From the NCBI RefSeq assembly GCF_963678635.1, contig NC_087069.1:1-64000 (forward strand): a stretch of DNA of 64,000 nucleotides, in the 5' to 3' direction. A program made the position numbers and the translations under genes. Under the pieces are notes generated by a model that was given only the letters and a program-made list of their open reading frames with translations, was not told the DNA's origin and searched no databases. Source of the stretch: Symsagittifera roscoffensis (Eukaryota > Xenacoelomorpha > Acoela > Convolutidae). This document shows, piece by piece, positions 1 to 9,352 of the stretch. Within the stretch, counting starts at the first letter, position 1. The number at the start of each line of letters is the position of its first letter.

Positions 1-135
1 TCCAAGACGAAACAGAAATTTATAAACTCCCAGAGTTCATTTTAATACACCTCAGTCACCAACAACAATTTTTTTTTAGATATTTCTAGTAGCACACTAC
101 CAGATACTCCCCCAATTGTTTCACCATAAAGCACT

Positions 136-357
136 TAAAATATTCTATCAGACTATTTAGTTTCAACTCCCACATCAGAACAAATCCGAGAAAAGCCTTT
201 TGATACCCCAGTAACTACAGAACGTCTTCCATATTGGGTAACGCAAACCTACACTCAAGGTGAACCAGATTTAGTAAACGACCCATTTGACTTTTCAGCC
301 GATACACACTATCAACATTACCAGATACACTTTCCCGTCCTTCAACACCTTCTATAA
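136..357 (+). pseudogene. Open coding-like fragment, unrecognised, Pro/Thr-rich
   Basis: A 73-codon frame runs open from 136 to the TAA at 355-357, with no start codon of its own. It is rich in Thr, Pro, Gln and acidic residues and contains the short motif RLPYWVTQTYTQGEPD. The base usage (A- and C-rich, T-poor) matches the decayed ORFs that follow on the same strand. It may be the end of an upstream ORF that lies outside the window, or the N-terminal part of the envelope-like remnant downstream. No domain is recognisable, so the function is unknown. Confidence 0.3.
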
Positions 358-478
358 GTCAAATATCACCAAGACCTTTCCTCCTGAATTTTCCTACACA
401 TCTTGATTCAAGTTATCAGGAACAATCATCTAATATTATACCACTACTAAAAATCAACCAAAACAAACACACCTACGA

Positions 479-742
479 ATGAATTGGAATACATTCGTAG
501 CACCTCCACCATTATTCGGTCAACATCAAGAAAGTAGTAGACTACACAACCGGGCACTAAATAGATTGCAATATAGACAAGATATCCACAAAGATATACA
601 AGAAGATAACATTCAAATACTTCAACAAAACAGTCTCACACTAAAATTCGAAATTACAGTAAGACTAAATAACAATAATCAACACCCATTTCCATTAGCT
701 CCTCCAAATATAACAGCTCAATCTTTACCTCCCTATTTATAG
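479..742 (+). pseudogene. 87-codon ORF fragment, unrecognised
   Basis: This ATG-started frame ends at a TAG at 740-742. The product would be hydrophilic, with Gln, Asn and Arg-rich stretches, a Pro-rich start (FVAPPPLFGQ) and a Pro-rich end. It has no signal peptide or membrane segment. It lies in the same reading frame as the Cys-containing segment at 1,811-2,386 but is separated from it by many stops, so it may be a remnant of one longer ancient ORF. It could equally be the end of a polyprotein from the same mobile element. No family was recognised. Confidence 0.3.
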
Positions 743-1055
743 CAACCCAAATAATATATAAATACGATAGGTATACTAAAAAGAAAGTCGGATACATATT
801 TTTTTATAAACCATACTCAGGATTATCATACACATGTATATTCCAAAGATATTCACATTTCAACACCTTCTTTTTCTTATTTTTTTCCGAACCAAATCAA
901 AATCCTTCTCCTCGCACAAGACCTCAGGATTTACTAGTAACACACTACAATTGTGAAGAAAACGAACAAAAAACACTATATAAATATGCTATAAATCAAG
1001 TCACTCAATGCGAAATCGAACCACAATCTATAGAAACAACAAACATAATTGGTAA
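743..1055. other. No gene seen; decayed AT-rich sequence
   Basis: All three plus frames are broken by stops. The base composition still resembles the flanking coding-like remnants, so this is probably the same decayed element. No promoter, RNA gene or repeat is evident. Confidence 0.4.
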
Positions 1056-1307
1056 ACTTTACAAAAAAGCACGAGCTACAACACAGGATATAAATTCACA
1101 GCGACCTTTTCCGAAAAGAAAGTACATTGTTCTCATGTCTCAAACGGAAATAAAAATAGACTAGATCATGAACCTTTCTATCAAAGAGAAATCGAAAGAC
1201 TTTTACATCTCAGCCGTGACGATTGTAAAAATGAACTTAAACGATTGCAAATTACATCAAACAAAGGCACAAACAGAAAATTGGTACACTTTCGAGTTTT
1301 TCCAGAC
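1056..1307 (+). repeat. Internal duplication in the envelope-like remnant, copy 1
   Basis: This segment aligns with 1,334-1,588. Landmarks shared at a 281-base offset are ttttccgaaaagaaag (1,107 and 1,388) and tttttccagac (1,297 and 1,578). Between them the two copies match in order with scattered substitutions and small indels, so the duplication is old. The offset is not a multiple of three. Either the duplication broke the reading frame or later indels did. Confidence 0.75.
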
Positions 1308-1333
1308 TAGAAACCACACAGGTAATAGCTACG

Positions 1334-1588
1334 TTATACTCAAAAATCCGAGCGACAACACTAACAGGATACAAACTCACGGCAACATTTTCCGAAAAGA
1401 AAGGACATTGTTCACAAGTTTCAAACGGAAAAAAAACAGAATGAACCATGAATCTTTCTACCAAAGTTACATCGAAAAAAAACTTTTCACCTCAGCCCTG
1501 AAGATTGCAAGAACGAACTAAAAAGACTAAACCTCACACCAAATAAAATCAAGAACAGAAAAATGGAAATTTTCAAGTTTTTCCAGAC
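1334..1588 (+). repeat. Internal duplication in the envelope-like remnant, copy 2
   Basis: This is the second copy of the 1,056-1,307 segment. A 117-codon open frame (1,168-1,521) crosses from one copy to the other, so that ORF is probably a by-product of the duplication rather than an intact gene. A stop-free stretch of that length is not surprising in this A-rich strand. Confidence 0.75.
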
Positions 1589-1810
1589 TCAGCACATCAA
1601 CACAAAAACACCAAGGTCACATACGATTAGATACAAAATTTCCCTTCTAAGGAGCACATGGAAGATTAACATACGATCTTCATGATAAAAATTGGATAAC
1701 ACACATTGGAAAAAAATATCCCTCAAACTGCAAAGCAAATACAAAAAAATACATGTATACCAAGAAATAATGTTTTTCGATTGGAAAATACAACTTGAAA
1801 AGTACAACTT

Positions 1811-2386
1811 ACACGCGACTTAAAAGATGACACCATACTTTATCAAGGAATCAGACTCCCTTGCAAAAACGACCAAGGACATTGCGACCCTACAACACGC
1901 ACACAAGCAACCATTGTTTGGTTTCACAGAAAAACCTGCACAATTTTTCAAGTAGCAAAAGAACACGCTAGAATGAATAAATTTCACCAAAAACATTTTA
2001 TTGAATCAATCCCGTTTGAAGTTGAAAATCCTGACCAAATTATAACTACTACTCATAAGTTTTGAGGCATCCACAATATAAAGAATATTTTAACACGTTT
2101 CCAAATATACCCAGAAACAGAACTCGCATGTAAATACAACAAACCACTTTACAAAACACAATATTCAGAAATTCTTGTCGAAAACGAAAACGGTTTCGAC
2201 ATGAAAACAGGTAAATTAATCATACACCAAATGACTAAATCTCACTCTTATACTGATGAAATTTCATACGTTTCAGTAAAATTTCAGAAGAAGATCCTGC
2301 AGGAAGTATTTTGCAGGAAGAACCGGTGGAAAATTAAAACCACAAGATACAGAAACTGCACGTTTACAAAGAATTATCACTCATGA
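1811..2386 (+). pseudogene. Envelope-glycoprotein-like ectodomain remnant
   Basis: One frame is open across about 190 codons except for a single TGA at 2,063-2,065. It contains spaced cysteines in short motifs such as LPCKNDQGHCD, KTCTIFQVAKEHARMN and ELACKYN, as expected of an extracellular disulfide-bonded domain. Downstream fragments on the same strand end in hydrophobic anchor segments (3,184-3,441), which together suggests a decayed surface glycoprotein of an env-bearing retroelement or an integrated virus. This assignment is an inference from layout and composition, because no diagnostic fusion-peptide or furin motif was identified. The in-frame stop and the frame changes on both sides show that it is not functional. 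Confidence 0.42.
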
Positions 2387-2455
2387 ATAACATATATTTT
2401 GGCGCAGTTCTTTATGACGTACACTTAGACATGAAATTAGATTACACAATAAGTT

Positions 2456-2683
2456 GAATTTTTCAAGAAATGACACTATCAGAACTAAAAACACTACACC
2501 AATTATCTGAACTCGAAAGAACGCAGATTCTACAATCGCTCGCACTAGCAGTTCTAAAAATACCATATGCACGATACTCATTAACCGGAAATAGATCAAA
2601 TTTCCTTGATTATGCAGAAAACATTTTATGGTATTACACTTGTACCAAAAAAGTGTCACCTTTGTATGTTTTTGAAGATAAAT
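2456..2683 (+). pseudogene. Envelope-like remnant, middle fragment
   Basis: An open segment ends at a TGA at 2,683-2,685. It has an amphipathic Leu- and Glu-rich stretch (SELKTLHQLSELERTQILQ) that could form a helix or short coiled coil, followed by a segment with the motif ILWYYTCTKKVSPLYVF. It follows the Cys-containing fragment in the order expected for a glycoprotein ectodomain but in a different frame. The minus-strand 150-codon ORF over the same bases (2,381-2,833) is a shadow of this A-rich sequence. Confidence 0.38.
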
Positions 2684-2759
2684 GATGTTATAGAAGAATC
2701 TCAAAATTCTACAAAAATAAAGTACTTTTTGTTGATACAATCTCACGAAGATTTTAATA

Positions 2760-3095
2760 TTGGGATACAGCAGTCCCATTTGGATCAAAAAAAATGGCCA
2801 CAATGTTGTAAAATTAAACCCTGACGAAGACAAATACTATCTACTCACACCATATCCAACACTAATGCAACCATTAAAAAAGTTTTCACCTGAAAGTTTT
2901 AGAGCTATTGCCAGCAACCCGAATAACGACTTACAATCGGTCGGCATCTACTCGAAATCAGACATAGAACACCACAATCGTACACAACAATCCCAGGAAC
3001 TACTTACAAAAATGGACACAACGACAATCAATAGATCAATATTTACGCAAAATTGCAGAAACAACAGGATTTTCAGACATTTACGCACAAGATAA
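2760..3095 (+). pseudogene. Envelope-like remnant, membrane-proximal fragment
   Basis: A 111-codon open frame runs to a TAG at 3,093-3,095. It includes the motif DEDKYYLLTPYPTLMQP and then a hydrophilic, Ser- and Thr-containing stretch. It overlaps the previous fragment's other frame, which indicates a frameshifting indel near 2,690-2,770. The order (Cys-containing domain, helical stretch, this segment, hydrophobic anchor) is consistent with one decayed ORF. A function of its own is not supported. Confidence 0.36.
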
Positions 3096-3183
3096 TAGTG
3101 GATATTTTAAAGATATTAAAGATTACATTTATTCAAATGGCGAAAAAAAATCAACCACAAGACATATCACCAATTAATATTTT

Positions 3184-3648
3184 TTGTTTGTAAATCTGAA
3201 AAATGAACTTTTTGCCTTTCTAGGATGGCCCTATTACATCTTAGAAAGATTGACTATATTATATGCAATGTTTAATTTTATCGGATTTCTCTTCTCTCTA
3301 TTGGAAGGAGTCTATAAGCAATACGTAATACATACACAAGTAAACAGACAAACAAGCGTAGCTCGTATAACTTTAGCAGGATTTTTTGGAATTTTCTCTA
3401 CATCAATAAACAAAATACTTTTAGATACACAAATAAAATAATATAATAGAAAAATATCAAATACACCAAAGACATTTGACGAATCACAACACAAAACAAA
3501 TGCATCACCCACAGCACTACAATTACCAAGTTTACATCAAAATCACCCATTATCACTAGTACCACGAAATTTTGGAAATTTAGCTCTCACAAATTTTACA
3601 AGTTCCAGACCTAATTATATACACCATATAGTCCAAATCACCAATTAG
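3184..3648 (+). pseudogene. Envelope-like remnant: membrane anchor and cytoplasmic tail
   Basis: The frame is open to a TAA at 3,439-3,441 and then open again to a TAG at 3,646-3,648. The first part carries a long hydrophobic stretch (LTILYAMFNFIGFLFSLL) and a second, shorter one (ITLAGFFGIFST), separated by a basic polar linker. This would suit a C-terminal transmembrane region. The part after the stop is polar and Pro-, Asn- and Ser-rich, like a cytoplasmic tail of about 70 residues. The internal TAA shows decay. No LTR or polypurine tract was identified between here and the next ORF. Confidence 0.45.
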
Positions 3649-3749
3649 TAACACACCAATCTCAAAGTGACGATACATATGAACAAATAATCGAATAACC
3701 CCATACCACAATTTTTCAATCTCAGAGCAGTCATTTTTTCTAGCCCACG

Positions 3750-5157
3750 ATGAGCCGACAAGTTGGATCCCTTCACCGCTCAGTTTCCCATCCAGTCAGT
3801 CTCCAAAACCCCATTCCCATCATCCCACTTTTCGCTTTCCCCCCACCTGAATCACCTCACATTAACACATCATCCAGCTCGCTCAGACATCACAGTTTTT
3901 CCCACATTCTCCCAATTCGACAATTCAGATTTAGAAACCCCTGGCGATTTCGCAAATTCAGAACCAAGCTCGTCAACAATTTCTCAGCCCCCTTTCGACC
4001 CATTCACTCCCAAGCCAAAACTAACTTCACCTCTACTCTCTCTCTCTCTCTCTCTCATATTTCCCAAGTGACACCAAATTACTCCCCCTTTACGAATGAA
4101 CGCTCCAACAACAATTCCCCAGAAAACACACAGACATCATACGAACTAAACAACCTAATCACACTGCAACAACAAGTACAACACCCTCACCTCCTAACCA
4201 TTCATCAATTATTGTCAACCATAACGTCATCAATCCCACCAACTCCCACATCTTCTTCATATCACACTCCTTCTTAAGCCCAATCCTCAACATCATCCCA
4301 ATCATCATCCACTACTAACCGTGCATATAGAACTTTTAAAAGAAAATTACCCAATCACCCGTTTCCCTCCAAACCCGGAATAGCCAGAGACTACATAAAC
4401 TATCCTGACCATACAAATCGTACCAAATTTCTCCAATTATCTTTACCCTTCTTCCCTCACTATACATATAATCACTCCGACCCTAATACTGAACAACCTC
4501 ACTATAACGATGAGCTTGATTACTCCCCACACTCCATTGGACATCATATTATCACTTCCGAAACCCATTTTTTTTACCACTCATTATCACACCACAAGAA
4601 ATAGAAAGAAAAAAATGGCCTTTTCAGACTAACTACAGCACTTACACATGGACAATTCACACTCGTAGAATTCAAAAACTTATCAAAACTGTTCACCGCA
4701 CCCCGAGCTAACGAGTATTCCATCGAGCACTATTACCATAATATCATCAGACCTAACTAAGATCAATTCCTCGATGACGACAAGTTCGCTAACCCGCAAC
4801 TAACCGAACAGTTTTTCATCCGAACACCTTAATATTTCACACTCGGTTGAATAGATAAAAAAACATGAATCATTTTACGAAAAATTTGAAACATCTCCAC
4901 TAACCTTCCATTTCCTCACTCCCAAAGAACGGGCTTTGCACTGTTCACACGACATCATGTTAAGAACTAAACAGACACATACATACACTTACTATAAATT
5001 CATACAAAATCACTTTGACTTACATACACCATCACCACAACCCCATCATCGATATCAATTTAATATTTCTAAATTTAAATCTCCGTTTTCACTAATTTTA
5101 CATATTGCATTTAAAATACTAACTTTCAAGGCATCCTCCGCAACTATGATCCCATAA
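3750..5157 (+). pseudogene. Decayed ORF, possibly Gag-like (low confidence)
   Basis: From the (CT)n tract at 4,036 to 4,829 one frame stays open except for stops at 4,275-4,277, 4,602-4,604 and 4,758-4,760. A TAA ends it at 4,830-4,832, and another frame then runs open from 4,855 to 5,154. Upstream of the CT tract a different frame (ATG at 3,763) looks more protein-like, being acidic and Ser-, Pro- and Phe-rich. A slippage indel in the CT tract is therefore a likely cause of one frame break. The N-terminal half is disordered-looking (Pro, Ser, Thr, Asn, Gln); the later part has mixed composition with motifs such as TLVEFKNLSKLF and FYEKFETSPLTF. The disordered N-terminus followed by a globular part resembles Gag or nucleocapsid organisation, but no zinc knuckle was seen. 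The protein family is unknown. Confidence 0.32.
4036..4056 (+). repeat. (CT)n dinucleotide tract inside the decayed ORF
   Basis: About ten CT units lie in coding-like sequence and would encode a Leu-Ser run. The best reading frame differs on the two sides of the tract, which fits replication slippage. Confidence 0.85.
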
Positions 5158-5451
5158 ACCAGATGTAGATATTTTGTCCACTAACCAAGACTTTCAATGT
5201 AGAAGAATACCGACCACTAATTGTCCTGCCAGAATACATACAACCTGTCGAAGTTTCAATTTTTGAATTTATACACAAAACTAAATTTAATCACAAGCCT
5301 TTTAACCACACACCTCACGAATTTTCCATTGGCACTGAAGAGCTAAAAACTGCTTCATACTAAAAACATCATTCGCATGTTGGCAAAGCTACTAACCACA
5401 TCAGATGCCATGCACGATGTTTTCCCTCATAAATTCTTTCCCGATGATTAG
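5158..5451 (+). pseudogene. Coding-like tail of the decayed ORF, ending at an exon-like border
   Basis: Short open pieces continue on the plus strand. The last contains the motif SDAMHDVFPHKFFPDD and meets an in-frame TAG exactly at the splice-like junction at 5,451/5,452. It may be the last exon part of the preceding ORF or the edge of an unrelated gene fragment. Confidence 0.25.
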
Positions 5452-5538
5452 GTAAGTATGAATTAAATAAATTAAAAACTAACAAATTCGATATAAAACT
5501 AACCATTCTTTTTTAAATGTTTTTTTCTTTTCTTTTAG
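5452..5538 (+). other. Intron-like segment (87 bases)
   Basis: The segment begins with GTAAGT, a consensus metazoan 5' splice site, and ends with a pyrimidine tract ttttttcttttcttttag, a strong 3' splice site. The interior is AT-rich and stop-filled. A plausible branch-point-like ctaac occurs near 5,500. Eighty-seven bases is a normal size for a short invertebrate intron. The downstream exon-like sequence stays open for only about 20 codons, so a real spliced gene is not demonstrated. Confidence 0.4.
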
Positions 5539-5539
5539 T

Positions 5540-6752
5540 CTTTAGATCATGATCATCTACAAACAGAAAAACAAAATAAAAACTACAAACTATTTCATTA
5601 ATTATAATTTTTTATAAACAAACCGCAAAGAATGATGCAGTAAAATTTATTCTCCACAGTAGTAAAACAATTTATAGATTTTTTCCCCAATGTAAAAAAT
5701 CTAAATACGATGAAAAAAATTTAATAATTTTAGTCCCCACAAAGCAGTAAATTTAAAATTTTCAGCAGTAAATCTATACAAATGCAAGCAGTACTAACCT
5801 TTTGAAGACCAAATTCACTCGCACACAAATTCTATCCATATTCGCACAGCTCGCCCATGACAAAACGTTTAGGTTCCTAATTTCAAGTTTTAACTGTTGT
5901 TAGTAACAACTCAAACTAGTAATAACAAGTTTCCAATTTTCCTTTAATCCGGTTGGAAAGTAATTTTATAATAATCCCAACTAATGAAGGCAGCTTACTA
6001 AACACCATAAACCACAAACTGACAGCATGACTAAGAAAAGAAAACCCACGGTACTGAACCCGGATTAAACCCGCTTAAAAAACTAGATAATTTGTTCTTT
6101 TGAAGACTAAAGATAAGTCTAAAAAAACCACCAAAAAGTCGAAAGACAAACCCAAACCAAACAATTCGATTTTTGAGAAAACGACACAACCAAAATAAAC
6201 TCCTCCTAGGCTAATAATTGCTCGACCATCTTAATTAACATATATGTGCATATGAATACGAGTATTCTGAGCGTCTTGGTTTTTGAGGTGGAAAGTGGAT
6301 ATCAGTGACTTCTAAGTTCACTTTTTTTTTTACTCTATTGGATGTTTTAAAATGAGAAGTTAAATTTTGTAGTTAATTTATTTTTTTCCAAGTAAGCCCC
6401 CGTTTAATCAATATTATTGAAAGCTTTAAAACATGGAATAGAGATCCATGTTAAAAATTATTACATATCAACCCTTTTAAAAACCTAAATATATTGACTT
6501 AGTTACAATTTATTCCAATTATGTTTTCTTCGACTATTGGTGCATGTATTCTCCAGTTTTTAGTCAACGCTTCAAAATTTAGATAATTCTTTAACTGCAG
6601 TTTAGCAGCACTTATTTTTTTAACACGCAATCATATGTGATTTTAAAATAAATTACTGTAGCCAAAACTGAATTCTATAACCAGTATGTGTATTCTATAT
6701 TGACTTGTTTAACCCTTTTGTTCCCGAGTCGAGATTTTTCACCTAATTTGAA
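5540..6752. other. AT-rich intergenic sequence, no gene seen
   Basis: All frames on both strands are short. The strand asymmetry of the flanking coding-like and satellite DNA is absent here, since A and T are roughly balanced. No repeat family, RNA gene or promoter is visible. Confidence 0.5.
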
Positions 6753-7083
6753 GCAAGATTTGAGCGGTTTGAGCGGTTTTTTTAGACTATTACGCTCAAA
6801 ATCTTGCTACAAAATGAGCGGTTTGAGCGGTTTTGAACGGTTTATCTAAAAAAAAACGCTCAAAAACCGCGCAAGAATTGAACGGTTTTGAGCAGTTTAT
6901 CTAGAAAAACCGCTCAAATCTCTGCGGTTTTCTTAGATAAACCGCTGAAAACCGTTCAAATCTTGCGCGCTTTTTGAGAGGTTTTTTTAGATAAACCGTT
7001 CAAAAACCGCTCAAATCGTTTTTTTTGAAGCAAGATTTTCATCGTATTGTCTAAAAAAAAACGTTCAAACCGCTCAAATCTTA
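6753..7083. repeat. Foldback palindrome, arms about 160 bp
   Basis: Bases 6,753-6,913 are the imperfect reverse complement of 6,924-7,083, with only about 10 bases between the arms. The match runs over the full arm length: aagatttgagcggtttga at the left outer end pairs with its complement at the right end, and gaacggtttatctaaaaa near 6,835 pairs with the sequence ending near 7,012. Inside each arm the word gagcggttt or a variant recurs several times in both orientations. The structure would form a long hairpin as DNA or RNA. It resembles a foldback or MITE-type non-autonomous element, although no target-site duplication was established. Confidence 0.85.
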
Positions 7084-7235
7084 CATATTTTCCAGAGTTT
7101 ATTTTGCTCGAGCATTTGAAAAAAGTCGCTCACATTCTGTTTTTGTTCAAGACATTGAAAGTCTTGCTTGATTTGAGAACGGCTCAGCACTTTTTTATAT
7201 TGTAGATAGTATTTCAACTGCATCATAGCGTGGGT

Positions 7236-7515
7236 TGACCAAAAATGCTTATCCCACAATTTCGATATATGAAGAAATGCTTATCCTACATTTTCCTACA
7301 GTTTCGTAGACTCAGAAAATTGTATAAAAAGAATCTAGGACAAGCGTTTTTTCATATATGCATATTGTAGGATAAACATTTTTTCATATGTGGAAAATGT
7401 AGGATAAACATTTTTCATTTATGGAAATTGTTGGATAAACATTTTTTCATAAATGGAAACTGTAAGATAAGCATTTTATCATAAATGGAAATTGTAAGAC
7501 AAGCGATTTTTGAAA
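7236..7515. repeat. Minisatellite, unit about 32 bp, with inverted copies at its left end
   Basis: From 7,337 to about 7,515 at least five tandem units follow the pattern aggataaacattttttcat + atggaaattgt, each 31-33 bases long and diverged at a few positions. At 7,236-7,290 the same unit appears in reverse complement (aaatgcttatcc.. twice). Direct and inverted copies flank a short spacer, so the block can fold back. It lies between the foldback palindrome and the duplicated array edge. Confidence 0.75.
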
Positions 7516-7532
7516 ACTCAAATGAGGCTCAA

Positions 7533-8111
7533 TTAACGTTTGAACTTATCCATAAAACGTGCAATCTCTGAACAGAGAAGAGAACCAACAGAAAAAGCAG
7601 AGGCTGTTAGAGGTTGGATCCTCAAACTCTTCATTATCTGTGGGCAAATCTCCTCAACTCTTGAGAGAGCAAAAATTGCCTAAGCCCTACTCATAGATGG
7701 ACCAAAACTATTAGGGAGAAGTTGTCTCAAACTCCAAGAAACCTGTTTTCCTGATGGTAACATTCTCCAAGCATACATAAACCAGTTGTGATTCGCAAGT
7801 TCTGTCATCAGCATAAATTCATTTCCAATAAGAAAAAAAAACAAAATTTTACACGTGCCAGAAAACAGAAAATATTCAATACATACGTAATTAATGTTCA
7901 TTGATATGATTTCTGATCCAAATTCAGAACTACACAAATCAAAAATATCAATTTTTAAGGCCACCATCGGAATCTTATATGAGATGACTGGGTCAGAAGT
8001 CACACAAGCGATGGCGCTAAGAAGCAGAATACTACACTGATTTACGAAGTAAAATAGGGCAGTAATGTGCTTCTCGGCGCCATCGATTGGTTGACTTCCG
8101 ACCCAGTCATC
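7533..8111 (-). pseudogene. Unrecognised gene fragment, minus strand, one in-frame stop
   Basis: On the minus strand a frame is open from 8,111 down to a TAA at 7,533-7,535, interrupted only by a TAG at 7,680-7,682. Its composition is protein-like rather than repeat-like. It has a hydrophobic stretch (LFYFVNQCSILLLSAIACV) near the start, the motifs TSDPVISYKIPMVALKIDIF and ELANHNWFMYAWRMLPSG, and after the TAG the motif RVEEICPQIMKSLRIQPLTA. The low-complexity middle (around 7,830-7,890) may be an intron, because GTATGT and a T-rich tract occur there. The hydrophobic segment could be a signal or membrane helix. I do not recognise the family. The block was captured at the edge of the satellite and duplicated with it. 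Confidence 0.4.
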
Positions 8112-9352
8112 TCATATGTGATTCCAATGATGGCCTCAGAAGTTGATATTTCTGCATAGATCAGATTGTGAAATTGAGCTGTTATTATTTGAAAACAACA
8201 ATGAAGCCGGTGTATTAGTTATAACAGTATACTGTTATCGGGCTATTTGAAAAGAAAGAGTTATCGAATAATTCCCAACTTGGTTTCAAGTCTGAAAAAT
8301 TACATTAGACTATATGACTTATTTCCGACGTCGACATCTAAGATCGCCAGCACATCCACGACGCGTTAACAACCGAGAAAAAACGTCGCTGTAAATTCCA
8401 AAGATGTCAAAACTGAAGAAACATTCAGTAGCCAAGACCAGAAGCTAGTGGAAACTACCATTTTGTGACAGCTTTATTGAGACAAAAGCACTGCAGACCA
8501 AATTCGCTAGTGCAACGGCCCCTACCCCAGTAAAAATGAATAAAAGAATAAAACTGAGCACATCAAAACGATAATATCAGCCAGACACTGTGATCAAAAT
8601 GGAAAAACTTGTAACGAGAAAAACCACATCACTGATAGACACATAAAAAGATATGATTCCACAAAAAAAACTGAAATCAATAATTAAGCAGGTACCATCA
8701 ACAAGTAAACAAGGCATTATCAACCCAAAAAGGCAGCTATGTCTTTCAAATTTGTGAAAACTCAAGGAATGTCTGGTAGTAAAGACCAAAAAGAAAGAAA
8801 AATAGCCAGTAGTGTGACGACATTTTTTTCGAACAAAAAATCATCACAGTGCAAAGTCGCCTCTGCAACGAACGCTAACCCAGTGAATTGATGGATTGAA
8901 AAACAATGAAGACATCAAGATGACTTAACTAGCCACACAGTTTCCTAAAAATGAAAAAAAAATCTACCACAAAAAATCGCATCAAGGATGAACACAAAAA
9001 AAGACATATTTCAGAAACATGAAGTCCTAAATTAAAAATTTAGTACTCCTTCGAGCCTTTACCATTACCACAACACATTAAAAACCCAAATGTTGCTGTG
9101 TACTTCAAAGATGTCAAAACTGAAGAAACATTCAGTAGCCAAGACCCGAAGCTAGTGGAAACTACCAATTTGTGACAATTTTATTGAGACAAAAACACTC
9201 CAGCGCAAATTCACCAGTGCAACGACCATTAATCCAATTAAGTTGGATAAATGAATAAAACTGAGCACATCAAAATGATAATATCAGCCAGACACTGTGA
9301 TCAAAATGGAAAAACTTGTAACGAGAAAAACCACATCACTGATAGACACATA
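7555..9352 (+). repeat. 1.8-kb tandem segmental duplication at the array edge, copy 1
   Basis: Copy 1 consists of about 790 bp of non-satellite flank (the gene fragment and inverted repeat) plus about 1,000 bp of satellite. It is nearly identical to 9,353-11,150 at an offset of 1,799-1,800 bases. The junctions share the short word ataaaa: copy 1 starts at cataaaacgtgc, and the satellite at the copy 1/copy 2 border reads acacataaaaacgtgc. This suggests microhomology-mediated duplication. Confidence 0.92.
7916..8190. repeat. Inverted repeat containing two facing copies of a gene fragment
   Basis: Bases 7,916-8,027 match the reverse complement of 8,077-8,190, around a spacer of about 50 bases. 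The core match includes atgagatgactgggtc on one side and gacccagtcatctcat on the other. Both arms encode the peptide TSDPVISY: the left arm on the minus strand, as part of the fragment above, and the right arm on the plus strand, followed soon by a stop. Arm identity is moderate, so the inversion is older than the 1.8-kb duplication that carries it. Confidence 0.75.

Noticed and set aside
1589-1807. 72-codon minus-strand ORF rich in Cys, Phe and Leu
   Set aside because: It is antisense to the envelope-like remnant and has no supporting signals. Its composition follows from reading an A-rich strand backwards.
2381-2833. 150-codon minus-strand ORF
   Set aside because: It lies antisense to coding-like plus-strand fragments with better amino-acid composition and has no recognisable motif. 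It is a shadow of the A-rich strand.
3750-4277. 175-codon ORF as an intact gene
   Set aside because: The better protein-like frame before the CT tract is a different one, and the same frame downstream has several stops. It is better described as part of a decayed ORF.
6753-7083. Telomere-like repeat because of the recurring gagcggttt word
   Set aside because: The words occur in both orientations and are irregularly spaced; the structure is an inverted repeat, not a one-direction telomeric tract.
7074-7259. 61-codon minus-strand ORF
   Set aside because: It overlaps the end of the foldback palindrome and the minisatellite, so its sequence is explained by those repeats.
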